From Thiogranum sp. (lineage in GTDB: Bacteria > Pseudomonadota > Gammaproteobacteria > DSM-19610): 64,000 bases of DNA. The notes under the pieces were generated by a model, which was not told the DNA's origin, ran no database searches, and was given only the letters and a program-made list of their open reading frames with translations. A program made the position numbers and the translations under genes. Each line of letters begins with the position of its first letter. Within the stretch, counting starts at the first letter, position 1. The stretch is taken from positions 186,001 to 250,000 of the forward strand of contig JASBSS010000035.1 in NCBI GenBank assembly GCA_030148805.1, in the 5' to 3' direction. This document shows positions 1-10,122 of the stretch, piece after piece.

Positions 1-327
1 GCGGGCTTCTCCCAGGGCGCGGCGGTAGCGTTACACACCGCCCTGCGCGATGCGCGCCCCCTTGCCGGCGTTCTGGCGCTTTCCGGTTATCTGCCCCTGG
101 CGGCGCGCCTGGGCGAGCAGCGGCAGGCCGACCCGGAATCGCTGGTGGTGCGCATCGATCACGGGGAACAGGATCCGGTCGTTCCGCTGCGCGCGGCGCA
201 ACTGACTCGTGACTGCCTGCAGGCGCACGGTTTCCGGGTCGAGTTCAACACCTATCCGATGGCGCATGGTCTGTGCCCCGAGCAGCTGCCCGGCTTGCTC
301 GAGTGGTTGCGCGAGCGCTTTGCCTAA
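1..327 (+). CDS. Carboxylesterase/phospholipase family hydrolase (3' part)
   Basis: The reading frame is open from the first base to a TAA, so only the C-terminal 108 residues are present. It begins with AGFSQGA, the nucleophile elbow GxSxG of the alpha/beta-hydrolase carboxylesterase/phospholipase group (Abhydrolase_2). Further on, HGEQDPVVP carries the usual acid Asp and MAHGL the catalytic His. The family hydrolyses short carboxyl esters or lysophospholipids, usually in the cytoplasm; the substrate here cannot be told. The gene runs convergently with cyaA, with a gap of about 70 bases. Confidence 0.85.
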   Translation, partial: AGFSQGAAVALHTALRDARPLAGVLALSGYLPLAARLGEQRQADPESLVVRIDHGEQDPVVPLRAAQLTRDCLQAHGFRVEFNTYPMAHGLCPEQLPGLLEWLRERFA

Positions 328-397
328 GTAGCGACGGTCTGGGGTGCCGCGCAGTGGAAAAGCGGGGTGATGGGGCGCGGCGTGCCCCAGACTGGGA

Positions 398-3310
398 TCA
401 AGCGGACGCGGATTTCTGCAACGCGCCGTTCAGCAGGCTCTCCACCCGTTTCTTGTAGTTCAGAAAATGTACGGTTTGCACCCCGCTCGCCTGGTCGTTG
501 ACCAGCATCGAGGGCTTGACGTCGATGTCGGTTATGTAGATCGGATAGTGGCTGCCGCTGCGTCGCCGGCGGGTGATGAAACGGGCGACCTCCGAGAACA
601 GGCGCTCGCCGTATTCCAGCGCTGAGAATTCCTGTTGATCACAGAATATGCTGATCGAGCCATGCTGTTGGTCGTCGATATCGCCGATCACCTGCACGTG
701 CATGAAGCCGTCCCGGGCGCCATAGGGCGGTGTACTGCAAGCCTCGAGGCAGTACTGGTCCTGATGGTCGCGCGTCACTTGAAAATATTCACACTCGATG
801 TCGCTGGGGCTGTCGGGCCCGGACATGTTACGCAGGCGATAGACCACCGCATCGAGGAATTGCCGGAATTGCCCCAGGAGTGTCTGCCGGCTGTGGAAAA
901 CAACGCTCTGATGAAACAAGGAGCCGCGTTCGTCGAGGATGTAGACATAGGCGCGCGGCCCGCGAACCTGGAAGAAAAGTTGAATACGATCGGCCTTGTT
1001 ATGATCGAGAATGAAGGCCAGCGGTGAATCATCCAGCGTCTGTCGGTCGATTTTTATGGGGCTGAAGGACGCCTGGGGGCTGCCGAGGTGTTGCAACAGC
1101 GCCTGCGGGGAGTCAAAGGCCTGATAGCGGGGTATGTCGTGCTCACACTGCAGAACATAGTACTGTTGCCCTATGCGCAGCGCGTATCGCGCATGGCGTC
1201 GCCAGTAATTGCGATAGAAATAGTCGTTGATCTCGCAGAACAACTCCTCCACGCGCCGGGCGATAATCGGACCCCGGGGCGAAGAGAAACTGAAGCACGG
1301 CACCGGCACGGGGACGCGGCCGCTGTTGACCGGAGACCAGGCGAAATAGTCGCACAAACAGTCGAGCAGCGCGGTCTCGCCCTTGTAGCGGAATGTCAGC
1401 GCCTCTCCCCAGGACGTCACATTGATCATCTCGAAACTGGTGGCCAGATTTTCCCACTGCCCCCCATAACTGAGCGGATCGATGCGCTCGCTCACCAGTT
1501 GCATGCCGTTGCGCGTAAGCTTGGACATCGGGTCGCGTCCCAGGTTGATGAACAAGCCGGCCTGGCGCACACTTTGTGGCTCTGCCAGCGACTGCATGTC
1601 GTTCTCGGGTATTTTGCCTTGCGGAAACAGCTGTTGCAGGCAGTCCAGGACGCAGCTCAATTCCCATTGACCGAGCGCGCAGTCGGCGGGATGAATGCTG
1701 ACGGTGGCTGGATCGTGGTTGATCAGGCCGTTGAAATGGCACCAGGCCAGTAGTTCGAGCAGTCCGGCGCAGCGCTTCAGGGGCGGCTGGGCGGCGGCCT
1801 CGTGCTGGCCGACGGCGCCGCGGTAGATGGCCCAACCGCGCTGGTCGGCCTCTTCCACCCGGTGTAACGACAGCCGCTCTTCGGACAGGTTGTCCGAGAT
1901 CCCCGGGTTGATCAGTTCAACCTTGCCCGCCTTGCGTTCAAAAGCCACATACAATTTTCTTCCCAGCAGATTGAGATCTTCGGAGCGAATGGCGTGAGTG
2001 GCGTTCTGGTCGCGGCCGAATTGGGACAGCGCCCGATAGCTGCGCGTCAGTTCGTCGACCAGAAGCTGACGCTCTTCCAACACCCGATTGATTTTCCATT
2101 GTTTGCGCTGGTCCAGGTTGAGCAGCTTGGGCTGACCCCAGCCCCAGGTGTCGATGAGCGCGCGGATGGCATCGCGACGCCAGGACCGGCCAGCGTCGCC
2201 TGCCGTCCTGCTCATCGGCTCATTGACCTTGAAATAGAAGCAACGGCGCACCAGATCCAGGCGTTCGAGCTCCTTGCGTGAAAACAGGTATTCTTCCACT
2301 GTGTTGCACATCATGACGTAGGGGTCGAGCTGATCGATCTGCACGTCGCCCGCGTGCACGGCTTTCTTGAAGCGCAAAGCCAGGATATCTATCTCGGGGT
2401 ACTGATTGGCGTAGGCCTCCATCAGAAGGATTTTCAAAATGGATTTGTAGGGAGAATCGACGGCCTTGTAAAGCTGCCACAAAGTGGCGCCGAAGAATTC
2501 GGCGCACGGCAGTCGGGAAAGCCCGCCGAAGTCGACAATGTCGTGCGCTTTGATGAAGCGGTTGAGCAGAAGCTTCTCAACATACTCCGTGTACTGCTGT
2601 TCATATTGCGGCGGTACCAGCCACCAGACCGGAAAACGACCGGCGACCAGCAGGCCGGTGCGATAGAACTCGTCGAGCAACAGGTGATGTTGTGAGCTGC
2701 CGGCGTTTTCATTGGACAGCTGCTGGTGCTGCTGTTCTCTGAAGGAAGCGTCGTCCATGAGGAAAAAGTGCACTTCCAGGCCCAACGACTCCGCCCAGCT
2801 GCGAATACTCTCCGCTTTCGCCCTCAATTCCTCCGTCTCGTCTTCCGTCAGCCCCGGGCTATGGCAGACCCAGATATCGAAGTCGCTGTTCTGGGAGTAG
2901 GCGACGGTGCCGGTGCTGCCCATCAGGTAGAGGGCGTGGATGCAATGGCGTTGCTGCGCCCGGCGCTGATAGCTGAAGCTGCGGGCGAGTTTACGCGCCG
3001 CCTGGATGCAGCGTTTTCCGGGTGCGTAATCGGAAACCCCGCTGGGTGTCTTGGTCGACAGATAGCCGGGTAGCATCGGGTGATTGATATGGAACAACAG
3101 GGGCAAGAGTTGAATGAAAACCCGTTGGCGCGGCTCCAGCGAGTCCTGCACGCGGCGCAATCGGTCATGATTGAGGGCGACGAAGCGGCGCTTGACGGTG
3201 CGCATCTCCAGGGCGTCGATGCTGATCGTCTCACGCGCCGGCTGGCCGAAATCACCACGGATGACTCGGTTGTCGTCTGTCTGGGCGTGTTTCTTTTCCT
3301 GCTGTGGCAT
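398..3310 (-). CDS. cyaA: Class I adenylate cyclase CyaA
   Basis: Makes cAMP from ATP in the cytoplasm. The 970-residue protein has the class I layout: an N-terminal catalytic region with GSTGTVAYSQ followed by NSDFDIWVCH at about residues 131-150, the nucleotidyltransferase-type GS...DxDxW signature, then a long C-terminal regulatory part. I chose the ATG at 3310 (MPQQEKK) rather than further-upstream codons because it follows a purine-rich GGCGGGGCGG stretch and starts 14 bases after the stop of the upstream PAS gene; the upstream extension is low-complexity and lies antisense-like inside that gene. Length matches Pseudomonas-type CyaA. It is probably co-transcribed with the PAS/GGDEF-like gene. 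Confidence 0.95.
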   Translation of the reverse strand: MPQQEKKHAQTDDNRVIRGDFGQPARETISIDALEMRTVKRRFVALNHDRLRRVQDSLEPRQRVFIQLLPLLFHINHPMLPGYLSTKTPSGVSDYAPGKRCIQAARKLARSFSYQRRAQQRHCIHALYLMGSTGTVAYSQNSDFDIWVCHSPGLTEDETEELRAKAESIRSWAESLGLEVHFFLMDDASFREQQHQQLSNENAGSSQHHLLLDEFYRTGLLVAGRFPVWWLVPPQYEQQYTEYVEKLLLNRFIKAHDIVDFGGLSRLPCAEFFGATLWQLYKAVDSPYKSILKILLMEAYANQYPEIDILALRFKKAVHAGDVQIDQLDPYVMMCNTVEEYLFSRKELERLDLVRRCFYFKVNEPMSRTAGDAGRSWRRDAIRALIDTWGWGQPKLLNLDQRKQWKINRVLEERQLLVDELTRSYRALSQFGRDQNATHAIRSEDLNLLGRKLYVAFERKAGKVELINPGISDNLSEERLSLHRVEEADQRGWAIYRGAVGQHEAAAQPPLKRCAGLLELLAWCHFNGLINHDPATVSIHPADCALGQWELSCVLDCLQQLFPQGKIPENDMQSLAEPQSVRQAGLFINLGRDPMSKLTRNGMQLVSERIDPLSYGGQWENLATSFEMINVTSWGEALTFRYKGETALLDCLCDYFAWSPVNSGRVPVPVPCFSFSSPRGPIIARRVEELFCEINDYFYRNYWRRHARYALRIGQQYYVLQCEHDIPRYQAFDSPQALLQHLGSPQASFSPIKIDRQTLDDSPLAFILDHNKADRIQLFFQVRGPRAYVYILDERGSLFHQSVVFHSRQTLLGQFRQFLDAVVYRLRNMSGPDSPSDIECEYFQVTRDHQDQYCLEACSTPPYGARDGFMHVQVIGDIDDQQHGSISIFCDQQEFSALEYGERLFSEVARFITRRRRSGSHYPIYITDIDVKPSMLVNDQASGVQTVHFLNYKKRVESLLNGALQKSASA

Positions 3311-3324
3311 ACCGCCCCGCCGGT

Positions 3325-4146
3325 TCACAGCGCGATGGCTTGGGAGTCTTGCGCCGCGCGCGCCTGCGCCAGCGCCGCGGCGGCGCGATTGATCAGTGAG
3401 CCCGCGTTGTCGCTGCGCCGCCAGCCCGTGATGCCATAACTGACGGCCGCTGGCGGCTCGCCCAGGCGGGTCGACAACTCGCCGATCAGGCGGGTGAGCT
3501 TGTCGGCGAGCGCCGCTGCCGCTTCCGGGGAGGTTTCGGGCAGAATCAGAAGGAACTCGCCGCCCGGCGAGCGACCGATCAGATCCGCCCAGCGCAGCTG
3601 GTCCTTGAGCAGCCGCGCAACCTCCAGATGGGAGCATTTTTCAGCGTTGGCGAAGTCGCTTAGCGCCATCATTATCACCGACATGGGGTTGTTGTAGCGG
3701 CGCGAGCGGGCGACCTGCGGCTCCAGCGCCAGCAGCAGACCGCGTTGATTGAGCAAGCCGGTGGCCGGGTCGGTGAGACTATTCTGGCGCAGGTCGTCCT
3801 TGAGTTTTTTCTCCTGCGATTCCAGCTCCGCCTGTCTGCTGACATCGATGTACAGTCGGGCGCGGGCCTGGTCGAGTTCGATCGTGGCCACCTGATAGTG
3901 GCGCTGCCCGCCACCGGTGTCGTGCCAATGCGCGCGCGTCTTCGAGGCAAACAGCGACTGTGCTGGGTGTCCGGATAGCTGGCGGATTTCGCGACCACAG
4001 AGTTGCGCGGCGGCGGCGGGCCCCAGCAGGCGCTCGAAGGCGAGGTTGTAGCTTATGATCCGGTCGTTTCCGTCCAGGACTACTAACGGTAAAGGTGCCT
4101 GCTCAAGTATGCGTTGAGCCTGCTCGGCGGGCAGTATGGCCGTCAT
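3325..4146 (-). CDS. PAS domain protein with degenerate GGDEF domain
   Basis: A 273-residue protein starting at ATG 4146 (MTAILPAEQ). Residues 11-105 read as a PAS domain (PLVVLDGNDRIISYN...), followed by a short linker helix and a diguanylate-cyclase-like fold from about residue 118 (LTDPATGLLNQRGL). The GGDEF loop is RSPGGEFLLIL: aligned with RLGGDEF it reads PGGEF, so the metal- and substrate-binding signature is altered at the first and third positions. This argues against cyclase activity; a GTP or c-di-GMP sensing role is possible. It sits 14 bases upstream of cyaA on the same strand, which suggests a shared transcript. A 6-3-6 inverted repeat (TTTGTC/GACAAA, 4152-4166) lies just before the start codon. 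Confidence 0.85.
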   Translation of the reverse strand: MTAILPAEQAQRILEQAPLPLVVLDGNDRIISYNLAFERLLGPAAAAQLCGREIRQLSGHPAQSLFASKTRAHWHDTGGGQRHYQVATIELDQARARLYIDVSRQAELESQEKKLKDDLRQNSLTDPATGLLNQRGLLLALEPQVARSRRYNNPMSVIMMALSDFANAEKCSHLEVARLLKDQLRWADLIGRSPGGEFLLILPETSPEAAAALADKLTRLIGELSTRLGEPPAAVSYGITGWRRSDNAGSLINRAAAALAQARAAQDSQAIAL

Positions 4147-4768
4147 CAGGGTTTGTCTCCGACAAATCGGTTCGGGTGTCCAGGTCTGTCCTCTGGTAGC
4201 GGAATCTGTGACCGATTCTTTATACCTGGTGCGACCCGGTTCACACCGTGGGCAGGATGCCAAGGGTGCCGGTGGAAGCATTTTGTTTGCTTATGAAACA
4301 ATGGGTTATTCAATATCTCGGGCCTTGGGGCGATGGCGGCGGGGGCGCGATGGCGATAGCCCCGGCATTAATGGCTGACGGGGACGGCAGTGGTATTCAT
4401 TAAATCGGCCGATCAGTCGCTATGTCTGGAAGCGAACGAGGGACTGACTGCGCTTTCCAGATGAATACGACAGGGGCTAGAAAACTGATGGCCTGTGCTC
4501 TGGCATTGCCCCTGGGCGATGCCCTGGAAGCCGCAGGCGGTTTCGGGTTCAAAGGCTTGGCATCTGGCCGCTGTTGGCTGCGGGTGGTCACGCCGGTGGC
4601 GGAAACGCAGTGGTACTCGGTCTCGGCAATGATATCGCCGCCGCCATTGCGCTTGCGGGTAGATTCCGTCACCCGCGACGGTACCGGGGCCGGGTCGGGA
4701 TTCGACTTCGAACTCGGTCGCCTCCATCCGCCGGTTGGGCCGCCGGTTGGGCCGCGGAGCGACCTGCG
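4147..4768. other. 622-base gap between divergent PAS and GGDEF-EAL genes
   Basis: No recognisable gene. It contains the inverted repeat TTTGTC-TCC-GACAAA (4152-4166) overlapping the leader of the minus-strand PAS gene. A short frame at 4293-4403 (36 residues) and a plus frame at 4422-4772 are open; the latter ends in a GTGA overlap with the start of the following GGDEF-EAL gene and has a hydrophobic stretch near MACALALPLG. A minus frame at 4400-4672 is open over the same stretch. None resembles a family I know. A 12-base direct repeat (GCCGGTTGGGCC) occurs twice in tandem at about 4731-4755. Promoters for both divergent genes must lie here, but I see no convincing pair of boxes. Confidence 0.5.
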
Positions 4769-7534
4769 GTGAACATCGAGGGCAAAAACACTTTATTCAT
4801 CGTATCACTGGTACTGGTGGTGCTGCTGGCGGTCGGGGCGACCACCTTCGTGTTGTTGCGCGAGCATGTGGAAACCGAAATCCGCGACGATCTCGGGCGC
4901 GACCACGCCGTGTTTGTGCAGATGCAGCAATACCGCTTCTCCCAACTGGCCGCTTTCGCTCAGGGAGCGGCCACGGAACCGAGCCTGTTGGCGGCCGTGC
5001 TGACCGCGGATATCCCGACCATCGCGACGGCCCTGAACGCCTATTACCCGCGTCCCGGCGTGGATCTGATGGCGGTCTACCTCGATTTCAGTCCGAGCGG
5101 GGTCACCGGCGTCGGGACGCGGCCCCACGATGGTTCGCTGCAAACCCTGCACTCGCCAGCCCTGCGCTCCCTGGTTCGGCAGCTGCGCGGCGACCAGAAG
5201 CTGGAATCTGGCAACGCCCTGCTCGACGACGACAGTTGGATGCAGTTGGTCGTAGTCCCGCTCGAGACGCCCCGCGGCCGGCGCGTCGGCGCGCTGCTGA
5301 TGGGCCGGCGATTCAGTGCCGCGGATCTGCATGATCTGCGCCAAATCATCTCCGCCGATGCCGTCGTCTATGGCGGTGACCGGGTCCTGTTGAGCGGCCT
5401 TCAGGACCTGCCGGCGACCAACGTGAACCCGGCTGGGCCTGGCAAGGACGGAGCGGGCGTGTGGCGCGCTGTTGATGGCAGGCATTACAGCGTGCGCAAG
5501 GTCGCGATGCTGCAACGGATCGACGGGAAGAAGACGCCGTTGAATCTGTTGCTGGTCACGCCGTACGAGCGATACTGGGAGCCGTATCGGGCTCTCGGTT
5601 ACAACGCATTGTATTTCTCCGGCCTCATTCTATTATTGGCCGCGCTGACCGGGATCGGTATCAGCCGGCGCACGCTGACGCGCCCCATCCAGCTACTGGC
5701 GCGTGCCACCCAAGCCATCGCCAAAGGCGATATGCTGCACAAGGTCGAGGTCAGGCGTAACGACGAACTCGGTCAGTTGGGCGCCTCGTTCAACGCCATG
5801 CTTGGCGCCTTGAGTGCCTCGCGCCGCGAGCTCGAGCGGAGTCGCCAGCGGTTCCGCGATTTCGCCTCCAGTTCCTCCGACTGGCTGTGGGAAACCGACC
5901 GCGGGGGGCATTTCACCTTCGTCTCCAGCAGCGTATCGGAAACCCTGGAGATGCCGGCGGAAAGCTGGCTGGGTCGCACCCTGTCCGAGATCTTTCCTTG
6001 CGCGCGGGTCGAGGAGTTCATGGCCTTGTTGCGTGCCGGCGAGCATTCCAAGCCACAAAGCTTCAAGGACGTGGAGGTCTGGGTGCACGCGCCGTCGGGC
6101 GTCCAGCACAGCCTGCGCCTGAACGGGGTGCCCGTATTTTCCGGTGATGTGTTCAAGGGGTACCGGGGAGCGGTACGCGATATCACCAAGCTCAAGCACG
6201 ACGAGCAGCGCATGGTGATCCTGGCCAATCAGGATCATCTTACTGGCCTGTCCAACCGCCGACGTTTTCTCCAGGACCTCGCCCTGGAAATCAGACGGGT
6301 GGAAAACGAGGGCCGGCTGGGCGTGCTGTTGCTGTTCGACCTCGACCATCTGAAACTGGTCAATGACACCGCGGGGCACGCCGCCGGTGATCAGATCATC
6401 GTCCAGGTCGCGGGGGTGTTGCGACGAACCTCGGCCGACCAGGACCTATTGGCCCGCATCAGTGGCGACGAATTCGCGCTCGCCTTCGCCAGCGAAAACC
6501 AGCAACAGGGGATGGAGAAGGCGCGTCAGTTGCTGACGGCCATCAACGGACTGAGGCCGCGGTTCGGTGGACGTTCGCTCAACATCAGCGCCAGCGTGGG
6601 GATGGTGACCTTTCCGCCGCAGGGCAAGGTGCCGGTCGAACTGCTGGCCAAGGCCGATGCGGCGATCTGCGTCGCCAAGGCCGCCGGTCGTAATCGCATC
6701 CATCTCTACGACGAAACCGACATGATGCGCGAGCGCATGGATAATCAGCTCGCGTGGAAGGACCGGTTGCTCGCAGCGTTGGAAAACGATTCGCTGGTGC
6801 TCGCTTTCCAGCCCATCGTCGGGGTCTCGACCCGCAGCGTGCATCACTTCGAGGTTTTGGTGCGCATGCGGGAGGCCGGCGGTGTCCTGATCGCCCCCGG
6901 CAACTTCATCCCGGCGGCGGAGCACTTCGGTCTGATACAGCAGGTGGACCGACAGATCGTCACCAAGGCCATCCGTTACCTGGCCGGACTGCCGGTGGGC
7001 ATGGCGCGGGTGGGTTTTTCCATCAATTTGTCCGGTCTATCGGTGGGCAGTCAGGAGATGTACGAGCTGATCGAGACTGAGGTGCACGCCTGCGGCGTGG
7101 CGCCGGCCAGGATAACGTTCGAGATCACCGAAACCGCCGCTTGCGAGCAATTGAACGACGCGCTGGAATTCATCGACAAAGTCCGCCGTCTCGGTTGCCA
7201 CGTTTCCTTGGACGATTTCGGGGTGGGCTTTTCCTCGTTTTCCTACCTCAAGCATCTGCGCGCCGACACGATCAAGATCGACGGCAGCTTCATCCGTGAA
7301 ATCCATCACAACCAAGCCGACCAACTGTTCGTCAAGGCGTTGGTCGACGTGGCGCGTGGCCTGGGCATGCGTACCATTGCCGAGTTCGTCGAGAACGAGC
7401 AGGTCTACCGGCGGGTCAGTGAACTGGGTGTCGACTACGTGCAGGGCTACTATCTGGGCAAGCCGCAGTTGGATCTGCACACCCGCCGCCCGCGGCCCGT
7501 GACGCGCAACAAGGCGCACGAATCCGTCGCCTGA
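4769..7534 (+). CDS. Membrane sensor GGDEF-EAL protein (PAS, HAMP)
   Basis: A 921-residue c-di-GMP turnover protein. I place the start at GTG 4769 (MNIEGKN), which has GGAG about ten bases upstream and immediately precedes the first membrane segment (residues 9-30). A periplasmic sensing region of about 245 residues follows, then a second membrane span (about 278-300), HAMP, PAS (about 361-480), GGDEF (about 485-650) and EAL (about 670-905). The GGDEF loop is ISGDEF (about 566-570) and the RxxD inhibitory site is absent (ADQD). The EAL domain has FEVLVR in place of EALLR but keeps DDFGVGFSS and KIDGSFI. Phosphodiesterase activity is the likelier one. The final residues abut argH convergently. 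Confidence 0.9.
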   Translation: MNIEGKNTLFIVSLVLVVLLAVGATTFVLLREHVETEIRDDLGRDHAVFVQMQQYRFSQLAAFAQGAATEPSLLAAVLTADIPTIATALNAYYPRPGVDLMAVYLDFSPSGVTGVGTRPHDGSLQTLHSPALRSLVRQLRGDQKLESGNALLDDDSWMQLVVVPLETPRGRRVGALLMGRRFSAADLHDLRQIISADAVVYGGDRVLLSGLQDLPATNVNPAGPGKDGAGVWRAVDGRHYSVRKVAMLQRIDGKKTPLNLLLVTPYERYWEPYRALGYNALYFSGLILLLAALTGIGISRRTLTRPIQLLARATQAIAKGDMLHKVEVRRNDELGQLGASFNAMLGALSASRRELERSRQRFRDFASSSSDWLWETDRGGHFTFVSSSVSETLEMPAESWLGRTLSEIFPCARVEEFMALLRAGEHSKPQSFKDVEVWVHAPSGVQHSLRLNGVPVFSGDVFKGYRGAVRDITKLKHDEQRMVILANQDHLTGLSNRRRFLQDLALEIRRVENEGRLGVLLLFDLDHLKLVNDTAGHAAGDQIIVQVAGVLRRTSADQDLLARISGDEFALAFASENQQQGMEKARQLLTAINGLRPRFGGRSLNISASVGMVTFPPQGKVPVELLAKADAAICVAKAAGRNRIHLYDETDMMRERMDNQLAWKDRLLAALENDSLVLAFQPIVGVSTRSVHHFEVLVRMREAGGVLIAPGNFIPAAEHFGLIQQVDRQIVTKAIRYLAGLPVGMARVGFSINLSGLSVGSQEMYELIETEVHACGVAPARITFEITETAACEQLNDALEFIDKVRRLGCHVSLDDFGVGFSSFSYLKHLRADTIKIDGSFIREIHHNQADQLFVKALVDVARGLGMRTIAEFVENEQVYRRVSELGVDYVQGYYLGKPQLDLHTRRPRPVTRNKAHESVA

Positions 7535-7552
7535 CACACCGCGATTGGCGCT

Positions 7553-8950
7553 TCAGTCGGCCTCTAGACGGGCGCGCGCGCGCGCGAGCGCCGCGCGCAC
7601 CTGCTCCGGCGCGGTGGCGCCGAAATGCTTGCGCGCGGCGACCGAGCCCTGGGCGGTGAGCACCTCGAAGACATCCGCTTCGATCAGCCTCGACAAGGCT
7701 TGCAGTTCGCCCAGCTCGAGTTCGGCCAGGTCGCGTCGACTGTCGATGGCCAGGCGTACCGCCGAGCCGACGACTTCGTGTGCGTCGCGGAAGGCCATTC
7801 CCTTGCGCACCAGATAATCCGCCAGATCGGTGGCGGTGGAATAGCCGCTGGTGGCGGCGTCGAGCATGTTCTCGGCCCGCACCTGCATCGCCGGAATCAT
7901 GTCGGCGAAGGCACGCAGACAGCCGAGCAGGGTATCGACGGTGTCGAACAGGGGTTCCTTGTCTTCCTGGTTGTCCTTGTTGTAGGCCAGCGGCTGGCCC
8001 TTCATCAGCGTCAGCAGACCCACGAGGTGACCGATCACCCGGCCGGTCTTTCCCCGCACCAGTTCCGGCACATCGGGGTTTTTTTTCTGCGGCATGATGC
8101 TCGAGCCGGTACAGAAGCGATCGGGCAGATCGATAAAGCCGAACTGCGTCGACGCCCAGAGAATGAGTTCTTCGGAAAAGCGCGACAGGTGCACGTGAAT
8201 CAATGCCGCGCAGCTGCAGAACTCGATGACGAAGTCGCGGTCGCTGACCGCGTCCAGCGAATTTTCCGCCGGTCCGTCGAAACCCAGCTGCCGGGCGGTA
8301 TCGTGTCGGTCGATGGGGAAGCTGGTGCCGGCGAGCGCCGCGGCGCCCAGCGGCATGACGTTGACCCGCCGCCGGCAGTCGCGCAGGCGCTCGCGGTCGC
8401 GCTGCAGGTTCTCGAACCAGGCCAGCATGTGGTGGCCGAAGGTCACCGGCATGGCCACCTGCAAGTGCGTAAAGCCTGGCATGATGGTCCCCGCCTCCCG
8501 TGCGGCCAGCATCAGCAGCCCTTGCTGCAAGCGTTTCAGCTCCGCTCTGGCCGCGTCTATCTGGTCGCGCAGATAGAGTCGCAGGTCGGTGGCGACCTGG
8601 TCGTTGCGCGAGCGACCGGTGTGCAGCTTCTTGCCCGCCTCGCCGATCAGGTTGGTGAGCCGGGCCTCGATGTTCATGTGGACGTCTTCCAGGGCCACCG
8701 ACCAGTCCAGCTCTCCTTTCGCCGCCAGCTGCGAGATCTGCTCCAGCCCGCCGAGAATGGCCTCACACTCGGCCTGGCTGATGACACCGGTTTTGGCGAG
8801 CATGCGGGCGTGCGCCCGCGAGCCCTCGATATCGTAGGGGTAAAGACGCCAATCGAACCCCACCGAGGCGGTGAAGGCCTCCACGAAGGCATCGGTGGAC
8901 TCGGTGAAACGCCCGCTCCAGGGCTTGTCGCTTTTGGCTTTATCGGTCAT
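7553..8950 (-). CDS. argH: Argininosuccinate lyase
   Basis: Last step of arginine synthesis: splits argininosuccinate into arginine and fumarate as a cytoplasmic homotetramer. The 465-residue length is normal for the family. The fumarase/aspartase superfamily signature [12 protein letters not shown] is present near residue 283 and the N-terminal WSGRF motif is intact. ArgH lies back to back with algZ, about 100 bases apart, the arrangement found in Pseudomonas. The gene is convergent with the GGDEF-EAL gene, 18 bases apart. Confidence 0.98.
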   Translation of the reverse strand: MTDKAKSDKPWSGRFTESTDAFVEAFTASVGFDWRLYPYDIEGSRAHARMLAKTGVISQAECEAILGGLEQISQLAAKGELDWSVALEDVHMNIEARLTNLIGEAGKKLHTGRSRNDQVATDLRLYLRDQIDAARAELKRLQQGLLMLAAREAGTIMPGFTHLQVAMPVTFGHHMLAWFENLQRDRERLRDCRRRVNVMPLGAAALAGTSFPIDRHDTARQLGFDGPAENSLDAVSDRDFVIEFCSCAALIHVHLSRFSEELILWASTQFGFIDLPDRFCTGSSIMPQKKNPDVPELVRGKTGRVIGHLVGLLTLMKGQPLAYNKDNQEDKEPLFDTVDTLLGCLRAFADMIPAMQVRAENMLDAATSGYSTATDLADYLVRKGMAFRDAHEVVGSAVRLAIDSRRDLAELELGELQALSRLIEADVFEVLTAQGSVAARKHFGATAPEQVRAALARARARLEAD

Positions 8951-9051
8951 GGCGGTGTCAATGGCGGTTCAATCCGGCGAAGTATACCTGAAAGTACCGA
9001 AAAGCTTGGCCGATATACTCAGACGGGGTGTGAAATCCGGCCCAGGGCCTG

Positions 9052-10122
9052 ATGGACAAGCCGATGCGCAAACTCACAAGCAGACAACAAGGCGGTGCCG
9101 GCGGCGACGGTCTGTTCCTGCCCAGTTTTTGTGAAATTCGTCTGGTATTTGCCGTGGTGGTGATCGCCGAGCTGCTGGCGTTGGTGCTGGTGCTGGCCGG
9201 CGGCGGCGGCGACCCCTGGGGGGATCTGGGACTGACCTCGCTGCTGGTCCAATGGATTGCGCTGGCCAGCGCCGCGGTACTGTGCCTGGCACGCCCGCTG
9301 CTGCTGCGGTTGAACAACGGCGCGGCGGCGCTGAGCAGCTATTTGCTGCTGTTGCTGACCAGCCTGTCGATCAGCGAGATCGCATTCCGGCTCAGCCATG
9401 GCGTGCTACCCGGTCACGAGGGCGGCCATGCCGAGTTCCTGTTCCGTAGCTTCGCCATCAGCGCCATTCTTAGCGCGCTGGTGTTGCGCTACCTCTATAT
9501 TCGCCATCAGTGGAGTCGGCAGATAGAAGCCGAAGCCCAGGCCCGGGTGCAGGCGCTGCAGGCGCGGATTCGACCCCACTTTCTCTTCAACAGCATGAAT
9601 AGCATCGCCGCCTTGACGCGCAGCGACCCCGAGCGCGCGGAAGCTGCGGTGCAGGACCTGGCGGATCTGTTTCGGGTCTCGCTGGGGGATGCCAGCGAGC
9701 GGGTCACGCTGGAGGAGGAGTTGGAAATCGCGCGCCGTTACCTGCGCCTGGAGTCGCTGCGCCTGGGCGAACGGCTGCAGGTTGAATGGTCGATCGAGCG
9801 ACTGCCGCGCCAGCGCCTGGTGCCGTCGTTGATCTTGCAGCCGTTACTCGAAAATGCCGTCTATCACGGCATCGAGCCTTGTGCGCAGGGCGGCCGGATT
9901 TCCGTGCATGGCGCCGCCGAGGGGCGCCGCGTCAGTATCGTCATTCGGAATCCGCGCGCCAGCGGCCAGCCGGCAGGGCAGCGTCGTGGTCATAGCATCG
10001 CGCTGGAAAACATACGCCTGCGCCTGCAGCTGGCGTTCGGCCCGCACGCCGGCGTGGCGCTGCGGGAGATGGCTCAGGTATTCGAAACCACTCTCTATTT
10101 CCCGCGGGAAAAGCTGCAATGA
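9052..10122 (+). CDS. algZ: LytS/YehU-type sensor histidine kinase AlgZ (FimS)
   Basis: Membrane sensor kinase partnered with AlgR. The 356-residue protein has four hydrophobic segments in the first 150 residues, then the His_kinase domain with H176 in RPHFLFNSMNSIAAL, and a short ATPase domain (NAVYHGIEP as N box). The N-terminal residues MDKPM could be trimmed to the ATG at 9064. It overlaps algR by four bases (ATGA), indicating translational coupling. Gene order argH / algZ-algR-hemC matches Pseudomonas, where the pair controls alginate, twitching motility and other surface traits; the regulon here is unknown. Confidence 0.93.
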   Translation: MDKPMRKLTSRQQGGAGGDGLFLPSFCEIRLVFAVVVIAELLALVLVLAGGGGDPWGDLGLTSLLVQWIALASAAVLCLARPLLLRLNNGAAALSSYLLLLLTSLSISEIAFRLSHGVLPGHEGGHAEFLFRSFAISAILSALVLRYLYIRHQWSRQIEAEAQARVQALQARIRPHFLFNSMNSIAALTRSDPERAEAAVQDLADLFRVSLGDASERVTLEEELEIARRYLRLESLRLGERLQVEWSIERLPRQRLVPSLILQPLLENAVYHGIEPCAQGGRISVHGAAEGRRVSIVIRNPRASGQPAGQRRGHSIALENIRLRLQLAFGPHAGVALREMAQVFETTLYFPREKLQ

